A stretch of 64,000 nucleotides of DNA from Chloroflexota bacterium. GTDB taxonomy: Bacteria; Chloroflexota; Anaerolineae; J036; Brachytrichaceae. The stretch lies in the NCBI GenBank assembly GCA_023382055.1, contig JAMCQN010000147.1, positions 35,899 to 99,898 of the forward strand. The letters run 5' to 3'. This document shows, piece by piece, positions 53,284 through 61,938 of the stretch. A program made the position numbers and the translations under genes. The stretch's first letter is position 1, and each line of letters starts with the position of its first letter. The notes beneath the pieces are model-generated. The model saw nothing but the letters and a program-made list of their open reading frames with translations. It searched no databases and was not told where the DNA came from.

Positions 53284-54339
53284 TTACCACTCGTTAGTTC
53301 TCGCAGTGATTGCCAGACCGCCCGTGGGCAATTCCTGCTGTAACCGGTTTATCTGATCTGCGTTGAGTTTGCCTTCTAACAAGAGGGGTTTCACCTTGAG
53401 GATTTGAGTAAATATCGGCAACAGCGTCTCCAACGCCGGCCCTTTCGGTTCGCTTTCAAGAGTCACTTGAATTGCATGGGGGTGTTCCTGCATGAGCAAT
53501 GCGCCAACCGTGTGCAGCGAACAGGAATGCAGGTGCATGAATGAGTAATCAAATGCGCGGCAGATATACAAGTCGTGCGGCAAAAACCAGTCCACATACT
53601 GTGTAGCGGAAAGAAAGGCGGTTGCATCGCACTGTGTCCTGACTACCGTGCCTGGCGCCCATATACCAAACGGACTGATATACCCACCGGCGACAGTCGG
53701 GATAATGGACAGCAACTCGGTCAGCACCGCAATGAAGGTGTCCGTAACCTCAACAAGAAAGTGGCGCAGGGCCGCAGGATCGTCGTACATCGAGTAACAC
53801 ATGAGGAGCGGACCGAGCAAGGCTTCTGCCAGGTCGGCGGGGCCGCGCATCGTGGGCTGCACTACAGCCACGCAATTGCTGCTTCGTTGCGCCAGCAGAT
53901 CGGTCAACCGGAGCAGGAACCTGAACCATTTCTCTTCACAATGAGAGGGTTGGCTGTTCCAGGCATCCCAACTATCGATACACGATCGCGTACGCATACT
54001 GCCGCCGCGAATGGTCGCGTGAATCGGGCTGCCGAGTATGGCCTCCACCCAGGGTATCTTGCCGTAAGGATCAACCACTTCGAACAGGTCGCCCTTGATC
54101 GCTGGATTACCGGGATTGCGCAGCGGTCCGGCCAACCGATCCAAATCGAGGGCATCTGGGGTGATGTCCATATCGTCGGCAGCCAGCGTTTTGTCTGCAA
54201 GAGGCAGCCACAGGTCACCCAGTGGACTCCCGTCCACTATCGTAAGGAGCATTTCTTCACGCCGCCACCAGAACGCATGCCGTTCGATGAGATTCGCGCA
54301 TGCCGCATCGGGCGCTGCGACAGGATTTACCATGACCAT
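53284..54339 (-). CDS. Uroporphyrinogen-decarboxylase-like (URO-D fold) protein
   Basis: A 351-aa protein (349 if the ATG at 54333 is used) resembling the URO-D/cobalamin-methyltransferase fold found in sugar catabolic clusters of Chloroflexota and relatives. A strand near residue 275 reads MHLHSCSLHT, with a His-x-x-Cys arrangement like the zinc site of MtaA-type methyltransferases. This is not true HemE; its conserved Arg motif is not obvious. A short frame ends in its first codons. Function in sugar metabolism is unproven. Confidence 0.65.
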   Translation of the reverse strand: MVMVNPVAAPDAACANLIERHAFWWRREEMLLTIVDGSPLGDLWLPLADKTLAADDMDITPDALDLDRLAGPLRNPGNPAIKGDLFEVVDPYGKIPWVEAILGSPIHATIRGGSMRTRSCIDSWDAWNSQPSHCEEKWFRFLLRLTDLLAQRSSNCVAVVQPTMRGPADLAEALLGPLLMCYSMYDDPAALRHFLVEVTDTFIAVLTELLSIIPTVAGGYISPFGIWAPGTVVRTQCDATAFLSATQYVDWFLPHDLYICRAFDYSFMHLHSCSLHTVGALLMQEHPHAIQVTLESEPKGPALETLLPIFTQILKVKPLLLEGKLNADQINRLQQELPTGGLAITARTNEW

Positions 54340-54458
54340 TCCCTGCCCAGGTAATCCACCAGCGCCAGCCGATCTTCGTCGTCGCGATTCGTGAGGAAAA
54401 ACGGCAGCGCGTTACCCACGCCGCGATCGGCGCCCGTCACAACAGCCATAGATTGCAT
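54327..54458 (-). pseudogene. 43-codon ORF with a short-chain dehydrogenase start
   Basis: Begins MQSMAVVTGADRGVGNAL, the nucleotide-binding start of an SDR enzyme, then switches abruptly to an unrelated Asp/Leu-rich tail and stops, overlapping the start of the URO-D-like gene. It looks like an SDR gene that lost its middle. A 43-aa functional protein is unlikely. Confidence 0.35.
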
Positions 54459-54474
54459 CGGTATACCACCCCCT

Positions 54475-55104
54475 CTATAGTTGAGCGCACCACCGCAGGG
54501 AACTGAGTATCAGTTGCTGGTAAGTGGGGTGCAACCAAACATCCAGGTTGTGCCCCGGCGTCAACATGCAGACACACCCCTGCCCTTCAGTGCGCAGCCA
54601 GCCGGCCGGTTGTTCGCCATGCTGTGACTTCGACACCAGGAAAACCTCAACATCATCTGCGTCGAGTGACATAAAGTAGTGCTCATCCTGCATGGTAAAT
54701 TCGCCTAGCCCCGTGGTGAGTCCGTGTGTGGTGTGTGGAACCCATGTTATCGGGCACTGCGGTGGATGCTGGATGAAGACGCCGCCCATCAGTCGGCGCA
54801 GTTCTGCGCATTGCTGGTAACCGGCCGAGCCCGAATGGATAACGGCTAATCCGTGACCGCTCTGTACGTAGCGCACAAAGGATGACTGAACGCCATCCGT
54901 CATCCAGGGTGTCTGATCGGTCGACGTAACATTGTTCGACTTTGACAAAACAACCAGAGGATAATCGGCCATCTTTACGGGAGTCCAGTCTTTGGCGTCG
55001 GTAATCCAGTCAAACTCGAAACCTTGCTCGCACAAAGGCTTCAGGCCTGCCTGTGGAACTCCGGCTGGATGCCAGTAATCATCTGCAAGGACAAGAACCC
55101 GCAT
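54475..55104 (-). CDS. ThuA-like trehalose-utilisation domain protein
   Basis: A class-I-glutamine-amidotransferase-fold protein of the ThuA family, 209 aa (214 if started at 55119). It begins MRVLVLADDYWHPAG, typical of the family, with VVLSKSNN, GLAVIHSGSAG and CVCMLTPGHN motifs. ThuA proteins act in sugar (trehalose, disaccharide) degradation but the reaction is not settled. The preferred start lies one base after the stop of a shorter upstream ThuA ORF, indicating translational coupling. Confidence 0.82.
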   Translation of the reverse strand: MRVLVLADDYWHPAGVPQAGLKPLCEQGFEFDWITDAKDWTPVKMADYPLVVLSKSNNVTSTDQTPWMTDGVQSSFVRYVQSGHGLAVIHSGSAGYQQCAELRRLMGGVFIQHPPQCPITWVPHTTHGLTTGLGEFTMQDEHYFMSLDADDVEVFLVSKSQHGEQPAGWLRTEGQGCVCMLTPGHNLDVWLHPTYQQLILSSLRWCAQL

Positions 55105-55105
55105 G

Positions 55106-55336
55106 TTAGTGTTCTCCACTGCCTGTCGGCGCCAACCACTTCGCCGTATTGTGCAGGAGGCGCTGTACCATCGCGTGGCGCAGGATTTCGAGCGTATGGC
55201 CGTTAGCCAGATAGGCTACCCTGCCTTTGCCGTACTCGTATGCCCAGCCTGCCGACTCCAGCGCAGGCCCAACCCCTGCAAACGCATCATCGGCCTTGTG
55301 ATAACGATCACCCGCCAGTAATATCGCATCGTACAT
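55106..55336 (-). pseudogene. 76-codon mini-ThuA with internal deletion
   Basis: The first half (DAILLAGDRYHKADDAFAGV, then GPALESAG) matches the start and the last part (WAYEYGKGRVAYLANGHTLE, then ILRH, QRLLHNTAKWLA) the end of ThuA-family proteins, with about 130 residues missing and the frame intact. It has a good AGGAG ribosome site 6-10 nt before its ATG, so it may still be translated. It is immediately followed by a full-length ThuA gene. Either decayed but still coding or a real truncated protein. Confidence 0.65.
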
Positions 55337-55484
55337 GTTTGACTCCTGTTATCGCTGCAACCCGCCAACATGCCGACGAACGCGAGTGTGGTTCTGCGTA
55401 TATTGACCCGGATGCAGACGCCGGCAGAGCTTCCCACGTTATACTGCCACAATGGACAGAGCACAATCCAGCAGCGAGTTTGGT

Positions 55485-55499
55485 AATATGCAGCATATT
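55485..55499. promoter_or_regulatory. 15-bp perfect palindrome, possible operator
   Basis: AATATGC-A-GCATATT lies in the 243-nt gap between the divergent ThuA cluster and the papain-like gene (ATG 55580), where both promoters must be. A perfect palindrome with odd centre suits a dimeric repressor. No regulator gene is close by. Confidence 0.35.
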
Positions 55500-55579
55500 G
55501 GGTTTGTCTGATGATATAGCGCTTGTGCAGGGCGGCGCAGCACAACACCAGTCATCAGACGATAGTCACAGGAGACCTG

Positions 55580-56695
55580 ATGCCACACACACCGTTTGAC
55601 CCGACCAGGAATGGCTATAAGTTCGCTAATGTGTTCGATAACTCGATTAAGATACCGGGTGTCGGCAACGTGGCTTTTGCCGCCGGAAGGTGTGGGGGGA
55701 TGGCTTTTACCTCGCTGGATTACTACTTTGCAGGCGCTGCTATCCCGGATACTGGAACGAACCCGCCAGGTGACAACACCAGTCTTGGTCAGTTTATCCT
55801 GCAACGGCAGATTGCCAGTTTCTTCCTTCCCAGCGCGGTAAAGTTTTTCCAGTGGTCGGCGCTCCCGGATAATCCGCCGCCCTTTATCCGCCCGATTGCC
55901 GATATCTCGCGCGATCAGGAGTTCGCGAGAATAACGGCGAGCATCGATGCAAACCAGCCGATATCACTGGGGCTTGTTGCCGCACAGGGTCTATCGATAG
56001 ATCAGCTCGGTCGCAATCACCAGGTTGTCGCTACCGGATATGACATGCAGCCGGGCGGTGTATCCAGCATATTCATCTACGATGTGAATTTCCCAGGCAC
56101 AGAAAACGTGATCCAGGTTGACGCCGCATCAAACGCCTTTCCGGAACGATCGGCCAGCGGGTCCGTGGTGAGTACATGGCGTGCGTTTTTTGTTCAGGAT
56201 TATTACCGGCAGACACCGCCCGTAAACATTACAGGAATCGCAACCGGAGTCGCGGCTGCCGGCGCCGCTGCCGCCGAGAAAACCCTCTTGGCAACGGCAG
56301 ATCAACCCAGGAAGCTGCGCATCACCTTTGACCATTTCACCATGTCCCCCGGCCCCGAACCGTCGACAACGCAACTGGCGCTACGCCTGTCCGTTAGCGC
56401 CAGCATGTTCCGATGGCCGCAGCGCGGTTACATGACAGTGGCACAAGGGCAGACGCGCCCCATTGGGAAATCTGTCGATATCGAAATCGCCGCCAACGAG
56501 TCACTGATCATCGCTGCCCAACTCGATGGGCGCGACTACAGACACTTATCAGCATTTGGTATCGCTCCAGCCTCCGCTGCGATGATCCTTGACCCATCCT
56601 CAAGCGACACACAGCGCATGCACGAACTAAGCGGCAGTGACAATGGGCGATCTTTTACTGTGGGATTCACCATTGAGCCGTTGGGTGCTGGTTGA
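55580..56695 (+). CDS. Papain-fold/C39-like putative cysteine peptidase, two-domain
   Basis: A 371-aa protein I do not recognise fully. Residues 1 to about 215 have the order of a papain-like fold: Cys38 in GRCGGMAF, His147 in NHQVVATGYD and Asp168/Asn170 in IYDVNFPG, as in C39-like peptidases. A small-residue helix (GIATGVAAAGAAAAE, about 218-240) links to a C-terminal domain (about 245-371) of unknown type. No signal peptide is seen. AGGAG precedes the ATG at 55580 by 5 nt. Peptidase activity is inferred from the arrangement of residues alone. Confidence 0.55.
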   Translation: MPHTPFDPTRNGYKFANVFDNSIKIPGVGNVAFAAGRCGGMAFTSLDYYFAGAAIPDTGTNPPGDNTSLGQFILQRQIASFFLPSAVKFFQWSALPDNPPPFIRPIADISRDQEFARITASIDANQPISLGLVAAQGLSIDQLGRNHQVVATGYDMQPGGVSSIFIYDVNFPGTENVIQVDAASNAFPERSASGSVVSTWRAFFVQDYYRQTPPVNITGIATGVAAAGAAAAEKTLLATADQPRKLRITFDHFTMSPGPEPSTTQLALRLSVSASMFRWPQRGYMTVAQGQTRPIGKSVDIEIAANESLIIAAQLDGRDYRHLSAFGIAPASAAMILDPSSSDTQRMHELSGSDNGRSFTVGFTIEPLGAG

Positions 56696-56800
56696 ATGCG
56701 CCGCGCTAACCTGTTCTTTGCCGCTCTCTGCCTGGCCACCCTGGGCGCATTTGCATTACGGCGCGGATCATGTGCTGTTGCCTTTGCCGGTGACGGTTAA
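56696..56800 (+). CDS. Hypothetical 34-aa hydrophobic peptide
   Basis: A 34-codon frame starts immediately after the stop of the papain-like gene (TGA then ATG). It reads MRRANLFFAALCLATLGAF followed by a short tail, so it looks like a signal-type or single-pass membrane peptide. It ends 4 nt inside the stop of the convergent M24 gene. Too short to judge; may be non-coding. Confidence 0.3.
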   Translation: MRRANLFFAALCLATLGAFALRRGSCAVAFAGDG

Positions 56801-57948
56801 GTAGGCGGCTGAGCCAACGGGTCGTGTGTTGGTATCAGGTTCATCGGATACTCCGAAAGGTTCTCAGCGCCGGTCTCGGTGATGAGATACATATTCTCGA
56901 TCCGCACGCCTGATCGCGCTTCGGCGACATAGGCGCCTGGTTCTACGGAGATGATGTTGCCGGGTTCCAGGATACCTTCTCGATCGCGATTCAGGTCCGG
57001 CGCTTCGTGCGCGCGCAGCCCCACCCCATGCCCTGCATGATGCACAAGCCCAAAGTCGGCGAGTGCGGGATGCTCGCGGATCTGCCTATCCAGAATCTTC
57101 CACAGCTCAGTGCCGCGCAGACCCGGCTTTAACAGCGTGACCAGATTGCGCTGGATAGCGGCGATATGCGCATAGATGGACTGCTGCAGATCCGTGGGCT
57201 GGTTTCCAACGCTATAAGCGCGCGACAGGTCGCTCCAGTAACCGCCGTAGACTGTTTGCGCATCGACGATGTACAACTCGCCCGCCTCGATCCTGCGATC
57301 TCGCGCGCTACCGCCCATTTCACCGCTGCAGTAATCACCGCCATGGTAGACGCTTTCACCGGCATCCAGCATGGCTGCCCGCTGCGCGACTGCAAGCACC
57401 TCAAGCTCATTGACGCCTGGCGCGATTGCAGCCTGTGCCGCAGTATAGGCTGCCAGATCCGCCCTGATGCTGCGCCGGATCAACTCTATCTCGTCCAGGT
57501 CCTTACGGCGTTGCATATCAGCCAGAGTATCGTCAAGCGCAGTCCAGCCTACCGGATCCGTCGTACGCGCAACTGTGATTGCCAGCACATGCGGCATCGC
57601 CTCGGCCTGCCAACCGATCCGTCGCGCCTTGAAGGAGCCGCTCAGTTTCCTCTCCACGATCGCGTTCAAGCGACGCATATTATCCGGATTGTTGGTGTAG
57701 AGTGTATGCGGCTCGTACGAGATATATTCCTGCACGCATGGCTTGCCCTCGGTCGAAGGCGCTACGAGCCATGAGTTGCCCGCCGCGTCCAGCATGAGAC
57801 AGGCCGGCCATTGCTGTTGCAGCAGACCCGTGAAATAGTAAATATCTCGGTTATCGGCGATGAAAGCGACATGGACGCGCAGCGATGCCATACGCTCGCG
57901 CAGGCGTTGTTGCCGGTTCAGACAGCCCTGTTGTGTGAGAATCATCAT
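56797..57948 (-). CDS. Xaa-Pro aminopeptidase-type M24 metallopeptidase
   Basis: Cytosolic M24 peptidase of 383 aa with the creatinase-type N-terminal domain (about 1-150) and the pita-bread C-terminal domain. Metal ligands are seen as YIVDAQTVYGGYWSDLSR (two Asp), HHAGHGVGLRAHE (His), ISVEPGAYV (Glu) and the last Glu near the C-terminus (GVRIENMYLIT). It removes N-terminal residues before proline or cleaves Xaa-Pro dipeptides. It may share a transcript with the permease gene upstream (44-nt gap). Confidence 0.9.
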   Translation of the reverse strand: MMILTQQGCLNRQQRLRERMASLRVHVAFIADNRDIYYFTGLLQQQWPACLMLDAAGNSWLVAPSTEGKPCVQEYISYEPHTLYTNNPDNMRRLNAIVERKLSGSFKARRIGWQAEAMPHVLAITVARTTDPVGWTALDDTLADMQRRKDLDEIELIRRSIRADLAAYTAAQAAIAPGVNELEVLAVAQRAAMLDAGESVYHGGDYCSGEMGGSARDRRIEAGELYIVDAQTVYGGYWSDLSRAYSVGNQPTDLQQSIYAHIAAIQRNLVTLLKPGLRGTELWKILDRQIREHPALADFGLVHHAGHGVGLRAHEAPDLNRDREGILEPGNIISVEPGAYVAEARSGVRIENMYLITETGAENLSEYPMNLIPTHDPLAQPPT

Positions 57949-57992
57949 GGTACACCTGTGAACGCTAAACGGGTTCGGTCACGACCTCCGGC

Positions 57993-60932
57993 TTACTCAG
58001 CTTCGCCAAGTTTTACCGCCTGGAATATCTTAATACGGCGCAGGAATAGCACCAGCGCGGGCACCGCCACCAGAAAGAGCGCGCCGAACAGAATGTATAC
58101 ATCGTAGATGGCGTCCCAGTTCGTCAGTACGACAAACGGCAGCGCATGCGTCGGATCGCTGGCGCTCTCCTGCAGAAATGGGATATACAGCCGGCTGACA
58201 AATAAGCCCAGCCCGGTACCGCACAGCATACCGAGTCCCAGCAACAAAGCAATCTCCCATGCCAGCGATAAGGCCATTTGCGTGGCGCTCAGCCCAATCG
58301 CCCTCAGCATGCCCAGTTCGATAAATCGTCTGCGGAAAGAAAACACGGCATACAGGAAAAACCCCAGCACCGTAAAGAGCGCGGCCGCAAGGAACCCAAT
58401 CGATAACATACCGAACAGACCCTGCCGCTCCGGTTTCGTCTGTTCGCCGGCGATCATGCTGTTCACGTCGGTTCCACTCCAGGCGCTTTTGTCGATCAGG
58501 CGCGCTTCGGGAATAACCGCCGCGGGATCGTGGCCGGGCTTAACCTTGATCCAGACATCGTATGGCGACTGGCCGCCGGAATTTTCGAAGAGATAGTCGA
58601 GGTTCGCGACGATCAGCGTCCCATCGTCTTTTACGTTCGGAAACCACGCCGGCCACAGTTTGAATGACCCTACGACCCTGAAGGTCATATCGACGTCAAC
58701 CGAAGGGAATTGCACCTTGGCCTGCAGCGCATCGCCAATGCGCATGACATGGTCCGACAGGGCGTTCTCTGAAACAAGGACGCCATCGGGTGTCATTGCC
58801 AGCGCGTTCATCAGTGAACCAAATGGCTGTGCGGCGAAATCGCTGCGCCAGAAAGCGATATTGGCGAAATCGCTGCGGTCAATGCCGATAACATGGCCGC
58901 TGGTATCGCCCCCTACGCTGAAGTGCGCGATGGCTGGGTAACGGCCAACCCGCGTCGCGGCCTGCACATCCTTGGCATTCAAGTAGTCGCTGATCGGCAC
59001 GAAAAGCCAGCGCGGACCGGCGTCCTCAGCCTGGGCCTGCTGTAAGGCGGCAGTCAGATCGCCGCCGGAATCGCTGCTCATCGAGCCAGCCTGACCGAAA
59101 CTGCCCGGCGCCTGGGCAGGCGGAGGTTGTGAACTCTGGCCGGTGCTGGTTAATTTGACATCGCCCCCAACGGTATAGCGGGCGCGCTGTTCGGTGTATT
59201 GATCCAGTGTTGTCGCGATGGTCGTGGTAAAGGTCGCCAGAGACAGCGTGAGCACCAGCAGCAGCATCGGTGTCGTATACAGACCGGGGGATCGCGCCAG
59301 TTGCCGCATCGCCAGCACCAGCGAGATGCCCGGCAGCTTGCCAAGCAGCCACGCCAGCGCGCGCAACAGAAACGGGAGGAGCCGGATCAGGAATAGCGTC
59401 ATCGCAAACATCATGAGCGACGGCACCAGGAAGAGCGCAGGGCTGCTCAGCGGATTCCCGCTGGATGTGCCCAGCAACGGCACGTCGATAACACCCTGTT
59501 TCTGGAGCATATAGGTCCAGTAAACCGTGGGGATTAACAGAAGCACGTCAAGCCACATGCGCTGCCAGGATGGGGTCTTCAGTGCCCGTGCACGCTCAAG
59601 CCGATAAGTAATGATCGTATGGCGCGCCGCGTCGATTACCGGTATCACGGTTATCACAATGGTTACACCGGCAGCAATAAGACCGAAAGGCAGGCTGGAC
59701 CGGGAGACCGCAACTGGAAGCAAGTCGCCTGATGCAAAGACCAGAAAACTGCGCGCCTGGCCGATCAGGGCGGCGATTCCCAGCGCCGCCAGCGCGCCGA
59801 GTCCCAGCGAGAACAACGCGAGTACGATGGACTGCATCGATGCGATGCCCATCACCTGCCAGGCTGTGGCGCCTCTGCTGCGCAAAACGGCTATCTCATT
59901 GCGCTGGCTGTTCACTGTCAGACCGGCAACGAGAATGACAAATGCAAACACCAGCAGAAATAACGGAACGCTGAATGCATACAACTGCAGCATAAGCGCC
60001 CGACTATCACGCTGATACCTCAGCAGTCCGTCCTGCGGCGACGCGCTCATATCGACATTGATGTTTTGCGCTTTTTCCGCCGCCAGCAATCCATCAATTC
60101 TCGCCAGGAAGTCTGGCACATTCCAGACCCGCAGCGAGTCGCCATTGAAATCCATGAACCAGATCGCCTCGTTCATGTTCTGCCCGAGCGTTGGCGCGAT
60201 ATTATGCGTAAACGCGGTGTCTGTGGTCAATAGCATAATGTCCAGCAGGTCAGGCCGATAAAACCAGTAGGAGTCATTGCGGTCGCGCGGTTCCCAGACG
60301 CCGCTGACGACTACAGGAACCCGTATAGCCCCGCGATCCTCGCGCCCGGTAAAGGCCACATACTTGTCGCCAACCTGCACGCCCAGGCGATCAGACACCA
60401 GCTTGCTGACGAGCACGCCGGTATAGCCGTCGGCGGTTGGCGTGTCTGCCGGGAGCTTACCCTGGATCAGGTTGATGTGATTGCCCAGATCGCCTATGGC
60501 GACAAGCGGTATCAACAACAGTGGCTTGCGCTGCGCGAACGCGCTGGGATCAGTCAGCGAAAACAGGCGTAGATTCGCCGTCTGGTAATACCTGAGCAGT
60601 TCCTTGCGCGGAAGTCCCACCAGGCTGGGAACCTGCTGGTCCATAAAGCGGTCAACCGGCGCGATATCGGACCACTGTGCCGATTCCTGGAAAAACGTCC
60701 GCAGCTTGAAGATAAAGGAGAAGGGCGGCAGCGCCGATGAGCCGGGATCCGTAATGCCAAGCTCGCGTGTGAGGATGCGATGGTATACCGCATCGGCATA
60801 CATAGGCACACTGAATGCCAGCGCGATGGCGGCGATGAAGCCGAGCGCGCTGGCAAGGGCCAATCCGCGGGTAGACCACAAGCGCCGTGCAGCAACAATG
60901 AATATGGCGAGGAATGTTCTTATGGGACGCAT
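57993..60932 (-). CDS. Large FtsX-type ABC permease, MacB/LolC-like duplicated
   Basis: A 979-aa membrane protein with an N-terminal helix, a long extracytoplasmic domain, three helices (about 290-430) and then a second set (three helices near 840-970), the layout of duplicated FtsX/MacB-type permeases. Motifs: VLRSRGATAWQVMGIASMQ in the first block and LRAIGLSATQMALSLAWE in the second. It probably needs an ABC ATPase for exporting lipids, peptides or for mechanotransmission, but none is adjacent. The start at 60932 is the first Met before the hydrophobic region; longer options add a low-complexity leader. Confidence 0.82.
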   Translation of the reverse strand: MRPIRTFLAIFIVAARRLWSTRGLALASALGFIAAIALAFSVPMYADAVYHRILTRELGITDPGSSALPPFSFIFKLRTFFQESAQWSDIAPVDRFMDQQVPSLVGLPRKELLRYYQTANLRLFSLTDPSAFAQRKPLLLIPLVAIGDLGNHINLIQGKLPADTPTADGYTGVLVSKLVSDRLGVQVGDKYVAFTGREDRGAIRVPVVVSGVWEPRDRNDSYWFYRPDLLDIMLLTTDTAFTHNIAPTLGQNMNEAIWFMDFNGDSLRVWNVPDFLARIDGLLAAEKAQNINVDMSASPQDGLLRYQRDSRALMLQLYAFSVPLFLLVFAFVILVAGLTVNSQRNEIAVLRSRGATAWQVMGIASMQSIVLALFSLGLGALAALGIAALIGQARSFLVFASGDLLPVAVSRSSLPFGLIAAGVTIVITVIPVIDAARHTIITYRLERARALKTPSWQRMWLDVLLLIPTVYWTYMLQKQGVIDVPLLGTSSGNPLSSPALFLVPSLMMFAMTLFLIRLLPFLLRALAWLLGKLPGISLVLAMRQLARSPGLYTTPMLLLVLTLSLATFTTTIATTLDQYTEQRARYTVGGDVKLTSTGQSSQPPPAQAPGSFGQAGSMSSDSGGDLTAALQQAQAEDAGPRWLFVPISDYLNAKDVQAATRVGRYPAIAHFSVGGDTSGHVIGIDRSDFANIAFWRSDFAAQPFGSLMNALAMTPDGVLVSENALSDHVMRIGDALQAKVQFPSVDVDMTFRVVGSFKLWPAWFPNVKDDGTLIVANLDYLFENSGGQSPYDVWIKVKPGHDPAAVIPEARLIDKSAWSGTDVNSMIAGEQTKPERQGLFGMLSIGFLAAALFTVLGFFLYAVFSFRRRFIELGMLRAIGLSATQMALSLAWEIALLLGLGMLCGTGLGLFVSRLYIPFLQESASDPTHALPFVVLTNWDAIYDVYILFGALFLVAVPALVLFLRRIKIFQAVKLGEAE

Positions 60933-61096
60933 TATGAAGCTGATACGCAATACTTGACCGTAACCAGGAATGACCAGGCTGACCATGCATGCGGATAACG
61001 ACGAGCGGAATCCGTACCTTGGCGACGGCGGCAATGACGATCTAGATCATCCACGAAAACTTCCAGAAACACATCCGTGAAAAGTGTAGCATGTAA

Positions 61097-61870
61097 TTAG
61101 GGTCTGGGATCTCGCAGTCTTCTCAGCCAGGTCAACAGTTCATTCGCATCGAGCGCGAGGTTGTCCGGTGAATCGTCTTTCACAAACTCAATCATGGCAT
61201 AGGAATCCCGCTCCATGCAATCGACAATACTCAGGTACTGAGGCCATTCACCCGCGCATTGAGCCAGCAAGCGGCGTTCGGTGTTCGGGCGCCAGCAGAA
61301 TACATGAATATGGGTAAGCCACGGGAGTATGTCATTTAGGCCGCTCAGACAAAGACTGGCTGGCATATCGACCGGGGGCTGCCAGTAAGAACACATGGCT
61401 GGATGGTCAACCGCCTGCAACAAAGCAATGGCCGAGGAACTGGTGTCGGTAAGTGTTCCGCCATGATATTCATACGACACCGTCATATGCGCAGCCTGGG
61501 CTAATTGCGCGATGCGGCGTGATTCCCGGATAACGTGTTCGCGATGGGGTGCATCTGCATCGACCGACGACCGCTTCCCGGCCCAGACCCGGATGGTCGG
61601 CGCGCCGAGATCAGCAGCGGTTTCAATGATGGACTCAAAATCGCCCTGGTCAGGTTCGCCGACGCGATAATATGAACCATAAGCCGCTACCTGCAATCCA
61701 GCATCGCGCGTCATATGCGCCGCGTCTCTGGCTGCAGCCCGATCGCCATGCGGGACATGCACATCGCCGCCCCACTCTATTCCCTCAAGACCTGCCTGCT
61801 TGACCAGGGCGACGATCTCAAGAGGTGTCAGTTTCCGGAATGTAATCGACACCAGGCCGGAATGTATCAT
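61097..61870 (-). CDS. Sugar phosphate isomerase/epimerase TIM-barrel protein
   Basis: A 257-aa AP-endonuclease-2-type barrel. Early Glu/Trp (LEGIEWGGDVHVPHG), the mid VSYEYHGGTLTD and late HIHVFCWRPN strands supply the metal ligands of this family. Substrate unknown; related to hydroxypyruvate isomerase-like enzymes and to the protein at 21166, though divergent. The last residues before the stop are short, so the fold may be slightly truncated relative to family members. Confidence 0.8.
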   Translation of the reverse strand: MIHSGLVSITFRKLTPLEIVALVKQAGLEGIEWGGDVHVPHGDRAAARDAAHMTRDAGLQVAAYGSYYRVGEPDQGDFESIIETAADLGAPTIRVWAGKRSSVDADAPHREHVIRESRRIAQLAQAAHMTVSYEYHGGTLTDTSSSAIALLQAVDHPAMCSYWQPPVDMPASLCLSGLNDILPWLTHIHVFCWRPNTERRLLAQCAGEWPQYLSIVDCMERDSYAMIEFVKDDSPDNLALDANELLTWLRRLRDPRP

Positions 61871-61938
61871 GCTGAAAACCTCTCCAACACAGTGGATTGA
61901 GCGCCATGCGCCACAGTCACATCACCCATAATCGCCAA

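Noticed and set aside
52248-53297. Long open frame antisense to the MR/MLE gene
   Set aside because: No motif, opposite a well-defined enolase-superfamily enzyme.
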